Assembly: GCA_964346355.1 (NCBI GenBank)
Contig: CAYFUH010000003.1
Location: 18,581-82,580, forward strand
DNA: 64,000 nucleotides
Direction: 5' to 3'
DNA from: UBA6115 sp964346355
Lineage (GTDB): Bacteria; Bacillota; Clostridia; Christensenellales; Aristaeellaceae
The stretch's first letter is position 1. The number at the start of each line of letters is the position of its first letter. The notes under the pieces were generated by a model. It saw only the letters and a list, made by a program, of their open reading frames with translations. It made no database searches and had not been told where the DNA came from. Positions 61,542-64,000 of this stretch are shown piece by piece. The position numbers and the translations under genes are program-made.

Positions 61542-62590
61542 GATCTGCCCTCCTCCACAAGTGGTGTTTTTAAGCGCTGCGCGCGCAGCTGGCCGCAGGC
61601 GCCAAAGATGTCATCCCCTAATTGTCTGCGCACGGTGGCGGAAATGTTCAACTCCGTCAAGCGGTTTTTGAAGCGCTCCACCTGCGCTTTGGTGGACGCG
61701 CGCAGGGACCGCTCCTTCACATCGTTGAGCGGAATCAGGTTGACATGGCACTGCATGCCGCGAAGGCGGGAAGCCAGCTCCTGGGCGTTGTCTGTGCTAT
61801 CGTTGACATCCCGGATGAGGGCGTACTCAAACACCACGCGCCGTCCGGTCTGCAAAATATAATACCGGCAGGCATCCAGCACCGCATCCATGCTGTGCGC
61901 GCGGGCGATGGGCATGATGGACTGACGGATCTGGTCATTGGGCGCGTGCAGGGAAACGGACAGGGTAATCTGCAACCCCTCCTGCGCCAACAGCCGCATC
62001 TGATCAGGCAGGCCGCAGGTGGACAGGGAAATATGCCGCGCGCCGATGTTGAGGCTGTCTGGTGAGGTGATGTGGTGCAAAAAGGCGAACACTTCCCGGG
62101 TGTTGTCCAGCGGCTCGCCGCTGCCCATGAGCACCAGGTTGCTAAGCGGGACCGGCGAAGTCAAGCGGTTGGCAAGATAGCACATGCTGGCCATCTCCCC
62201 CGAAGTCAGATTGCGTAGTTTGCCGTTTAAGGTGCTTGCGCAAAAGGCGCAGCCCATCGCACAGCCCACCTGGGTGGATAAACAGAAGGTAATGCCGTGG
62301 CGGTAGCGCATGATGACGCCCTCCACCGTGTGGCCGTCCTCAAGGGAGAACAGCAGTTTCTCTGTCCCGTCCAGTTTGGAGACATGGCGCTCCATCACCT
62401 GCGCTGGCTGCGCGCTGGCGATGGACTCAAGCTGCGCTGTCAGGCTGGCAGGCAGATTGCGCATCTCTTCAAAACCCGCGCCTTTTATAAGCCAGTCGTT
62501 GATTTGACGGGCACGGAAACCAGGCTCACCCTGGGATTTGACCCAGTCGGTCAGCTGGTTGATGCGCATGCCGGTCAATTGCGTTTTCAT
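61538..62590 (-). CDS. rlmN: Dual-specificity RNA methyltransferase RlmN
   Basis: Radical-SAM enzyme methylating C2 of A2503 in 23S rRNA and A37 in tRNAs. The 350 residues have the cluster ligands C110, C114 and C117 in CAMGCAFC and the C-terminal GACGQL with the methyl-accepting cysteine. MGSGEPLDN is the SAM-binding block. It shares one base with rsmB. Confidence 0.96.
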   Translation of the reverse strand: MKTQLTGMRINQLTDWVKSQGEPGFRARQINDWLIKGAGFEEMRNLPASLTAQLESIASAQPAQVMERHVSKLDGTEKLLFSLEDGHTVEGVIMRYRHGITFCLSTQVGCAMGCAFCASTLNGKLRNLTSGEMASMCYLANRLTSPVPLSNLVLMGSGEPLDNTREVFAFLHHITSPDSLNIGARHISLSTCGLPDQMRLLAQEGLQITLSVSLHAPNDQIRQSIMPIARAHSMDAVLDACRYYILQTGRRVVFEYALIRDVNDSTDNAQELASRLRGMQCHVNLIPLNDVKERSLRASTKAQVERFKNRLTELNISATVRRQLGDDIFGACGQLRAQRLKTPLVEEGRS

Positions 62591-64000
62591 CAGGTCCTGC
62601 GCCTCATTTTCGCGATAAAGAAGCCGTCGATATCATCCCGGTGCGGCAGCAGCTGCAAGCCGTACTCACCCTGGTTTTCAGACAGTTCAAGGGGGATGCT
62701 GCCGGGCAGCTGCAGCAGCTCAAACTCTGGATGGGCTGTGAGGAAGGAGCGCACCTGTTGCTCATTCTCCTGCGGAAGCAGGCTGCAGGTGGCATACACC
62801 AGGACACCGCCCGGCTTGACATAGCGGGCGTTCGTATCCAGCAGCTTGGCCTGCAGGGTCAGCAGTTCCTCAAGTCCTTCAGGTGTCAGGCGGTATTTGA
62901 TGTCTGGTTTGTTGTCCATCACACCGGTGCCGCTGCAGGGCGCGTCCAGCAAGACAGCGTCCATCATCTGATCAAACCGCTCCAGATACACCGTGGCGTC
63001 CCGCACCGCGGGGCGGATGTTGTACAGGCGCAGCCGTTCAGCCTGGGCGTAAATCAATTCCACGCGGTGCTCATGCACGTCCCAGGCGTGCACACGGCCG
63101 GTGTTTTGCATCAGCTCCGCGATGTAGGCCGTCTTGCCGCCAGGGGCAGCGCAGCAGTCCAGCACTGTCATGCCCACCTTGGGTTCAAGCGCTAACACAG
63201 CCATCATGCTACCTTCGCCTTGGACAGAAAACTTGCCGTTTACAAAGTCCGTGTCCCGGCCCAGGTCGCTCACGCCTTTGGCGCGGACTGCGCCGGGCAG
63301 CTTTCCGGGAACGATCTCCCATGGTTTTTGGGCCAGCAGGCTGTCAAACTCCTCCTCTGACACAAGCACCTTGTTGCGGCGCAGGGTGACCGTGTGGCTG
63401 TTGGTGCGGTAGGCGATGATCTGCTGCGCGATCTCCGCTGGATAGGACGCAAACAGGTGATCCACCAGCCATTGCGGGACGGAGTGGGTGATGCTGAGAT
63501 AATTGGCGTCACCCTCCTTGGGCCAGGGCAGGTCATCCTTGCCTCGGATCAAGGAGCGCAGCACGCCGTTGACCAAGCCGGTCATCTCCTCCATGCCGCT
63601 GGCACGGGTCAACTCCACCGCCTCGTTGGTGGCGGCGAAATCCGGGATCTTGTCCATCAAGAGAATCTGGCAGGCGGACAGGCGCAGAATGTTGCGGATT
63701 CTGCCTGTAAGCGCCTGGGCATCCTTGAGGTATTGATCCAGCGCAAAATCGATCTTGATTAAGTCCTCCACCGTTTTGTAGACGATGACCGCGGCCAGGC
63801 GCTTGTCCTCCGGCTTGAGGCGCATGTTCTGGAAGACTTCATCCAGCGAGAGCGAGGCATAGGCGCCCCCGTCCAGCACCCGGTTGAGGACTAAAAGCGC
63901 TGCCACCCGCGCGTCTTTTGATAGGATGGGCTGCGCCCTTTCCGTCACCCGCGGCCTGTTTTGCACAGGGGCGGGGCGGCCAAAGCGGCGCTCCGCCGGC
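62590..64000 (-). CDS. rsmB: 16S rRNA m5C967 methyltransferase RsmB (start likely beyond the window)
   Basis: SAM-dependent rRNA cytosine methyltransferase with an N-terminal NusB-like domain. SAM loop LDCCAAPGGKTAYIAELM and the two catalytic cysteines in DAPCSGTGVM and ATCSLLPQE are all present. A GTG at 63966 would give 458 residues, but the frame stays open to the window edge and no ribosome site precedes that GTG, so the true start probably lies outside. The extra N-terminal residues are Arg/Pro-rich. Confidence 0.93.
   Translation of the reverse strand, partial: PAERRFGRPAPVQNRPRVTERAQPILSKDARVAALLVLNRVLDGGAYASLSLDEVFQNMRLKPEDKRLAAVIVYKTVEDLIKIDFALDQYLKDAQALTGRIRNILRLSACQILLMDKIPDFAATNEAVELTRASGMEEMTGLVNGVLRSLIRGKDDLPWPKEGDANYLSITHSVPQWLVDHLFASYPAEIAQQIIAYRTNSHTVTLRRNKVLVSEEEFDSLLAQKPWEIVPGKLPGAVRAKGVSDLGRDTDFVNGKFSVQGEGSMMAVLALEPKVGMTVLDCCAAPGGKTAYIAELMQNTGRVHAWDVHEHRVELIYAQAERLRLYNIRPAVRDATVYLERFDQMMDAVLLDAPCSGTGVMDNKPDIKYRLTPEGLEELLTLQAKLLDTNARYVKPGGVLVYATCSLLPQENEQQVRSFLTAHPEFELLQLPGSIPLELSENQGEYGLQLLPHRDDIDGFFIAKMRRRT

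Noticed and set aside
1..64000. CRISPR arrays, insertion sequences, prophage or integrative elements
   Set aside because: No regularly spaced repeats, transposase or integrase motifs, or terminal repeats were seen; intergenic gaps are short and explained.

Overview
This window is about 64 kb of a bacterial chromosome, GC-rich and very densely coded. It is almost entirely housekeeping genes in tight operons with 1-14 bp overlaps. The content points to a Firmicutes/Clostridia genome: a CtsR-McsA-McsB-ClpC heat-shock operon, a PASTA kinase/PP2C pair inside the rsmB-rlmN-prpC-prkC-rsgA-rpe string, an mreBCD-pbp2-minD-rodA string, a CTC-type L25 and sigma-A-like promoters. MurE carries the DNPR motif of meso-diaminopimelate ligases, so the wall is probably DAP-type. 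I cannot name a species. No IS element, phage, CRISPR array or integrase was seen.

Layout. 1-5.1 kb (minus): the division and cell-wall cluster mraZ, an ftsL-like gene, murE, mraY, murD (cut by the window edge), preceded by a zinc-ribbon gene and a metallophosphoesterase in their own transcription unit. 5.2-13.6 kb (minus): the elongation operon maf, mreB, mreC, mreD, pbp2, minD, rodA. 13.7-16.5 kb (minus): metG and tatD. 16.6-21.1 kb (minus): ctsR, mcsA, mcsB, clpC with a CtsR operator at the promoter. 21.3-23.1 kb (plus): a double zinc-ribbon membrane protein and a TPM-domain protein. 23.3 kb: tRNA-Pro(GGG). 23.5-31.1 kb (minus): a GNAT-like protein, engB, lon, clpX, clpP and tig. 31.3-33.7 kb (plus): a PucR/CdaR-type regulator and an S41 protease. 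33.7-37.4 kb (minus): alr, a membrane protein, rsmD, coaD and a coiled-coil protein. 37.6-40.2 kb (plus): a DUF2156 protein, a GNAT and L25. 40.3-45.0 kb: four sugar oxidoreductase/isomerase genes in two divergent pairs around tRNA-Ala(GGC) and a small gene. 45.1-54.5 kb (plus): a ten-gene Mrp/Mbh-like cation transport operon. 54.6-56.8 kb (minus): a secreted SH3/peptidoglycan-binding protein. 56.9-64 kb (minus): rsmB, rlmN, prpC, prkC, rsgA, rpe, rsmA.

How it fits together. Wall synthesis and shape genes occupy the first 14 kb, and much of protein quality control (ClpC with its adaptors, Lon, ClpXP, trigger factor) lies between 16.6 and 31.1 kb. The observations I find most worth following are: (1) an McsB homologue that keeps its operon position and overall sequence but has lost the arginine-kinase active-site motifs; (2) an ion-transport operon with four NuoL/M/N-type subunits and an MbhE-MrpB fusion but no redox subunits; (3) a MinD alone where MinC-MinD-MinE would be expected; and (4) a division cluster lacking rsmH and pbpB. 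All family assignments come from reading motifs and from memory of the families; no database search was run.
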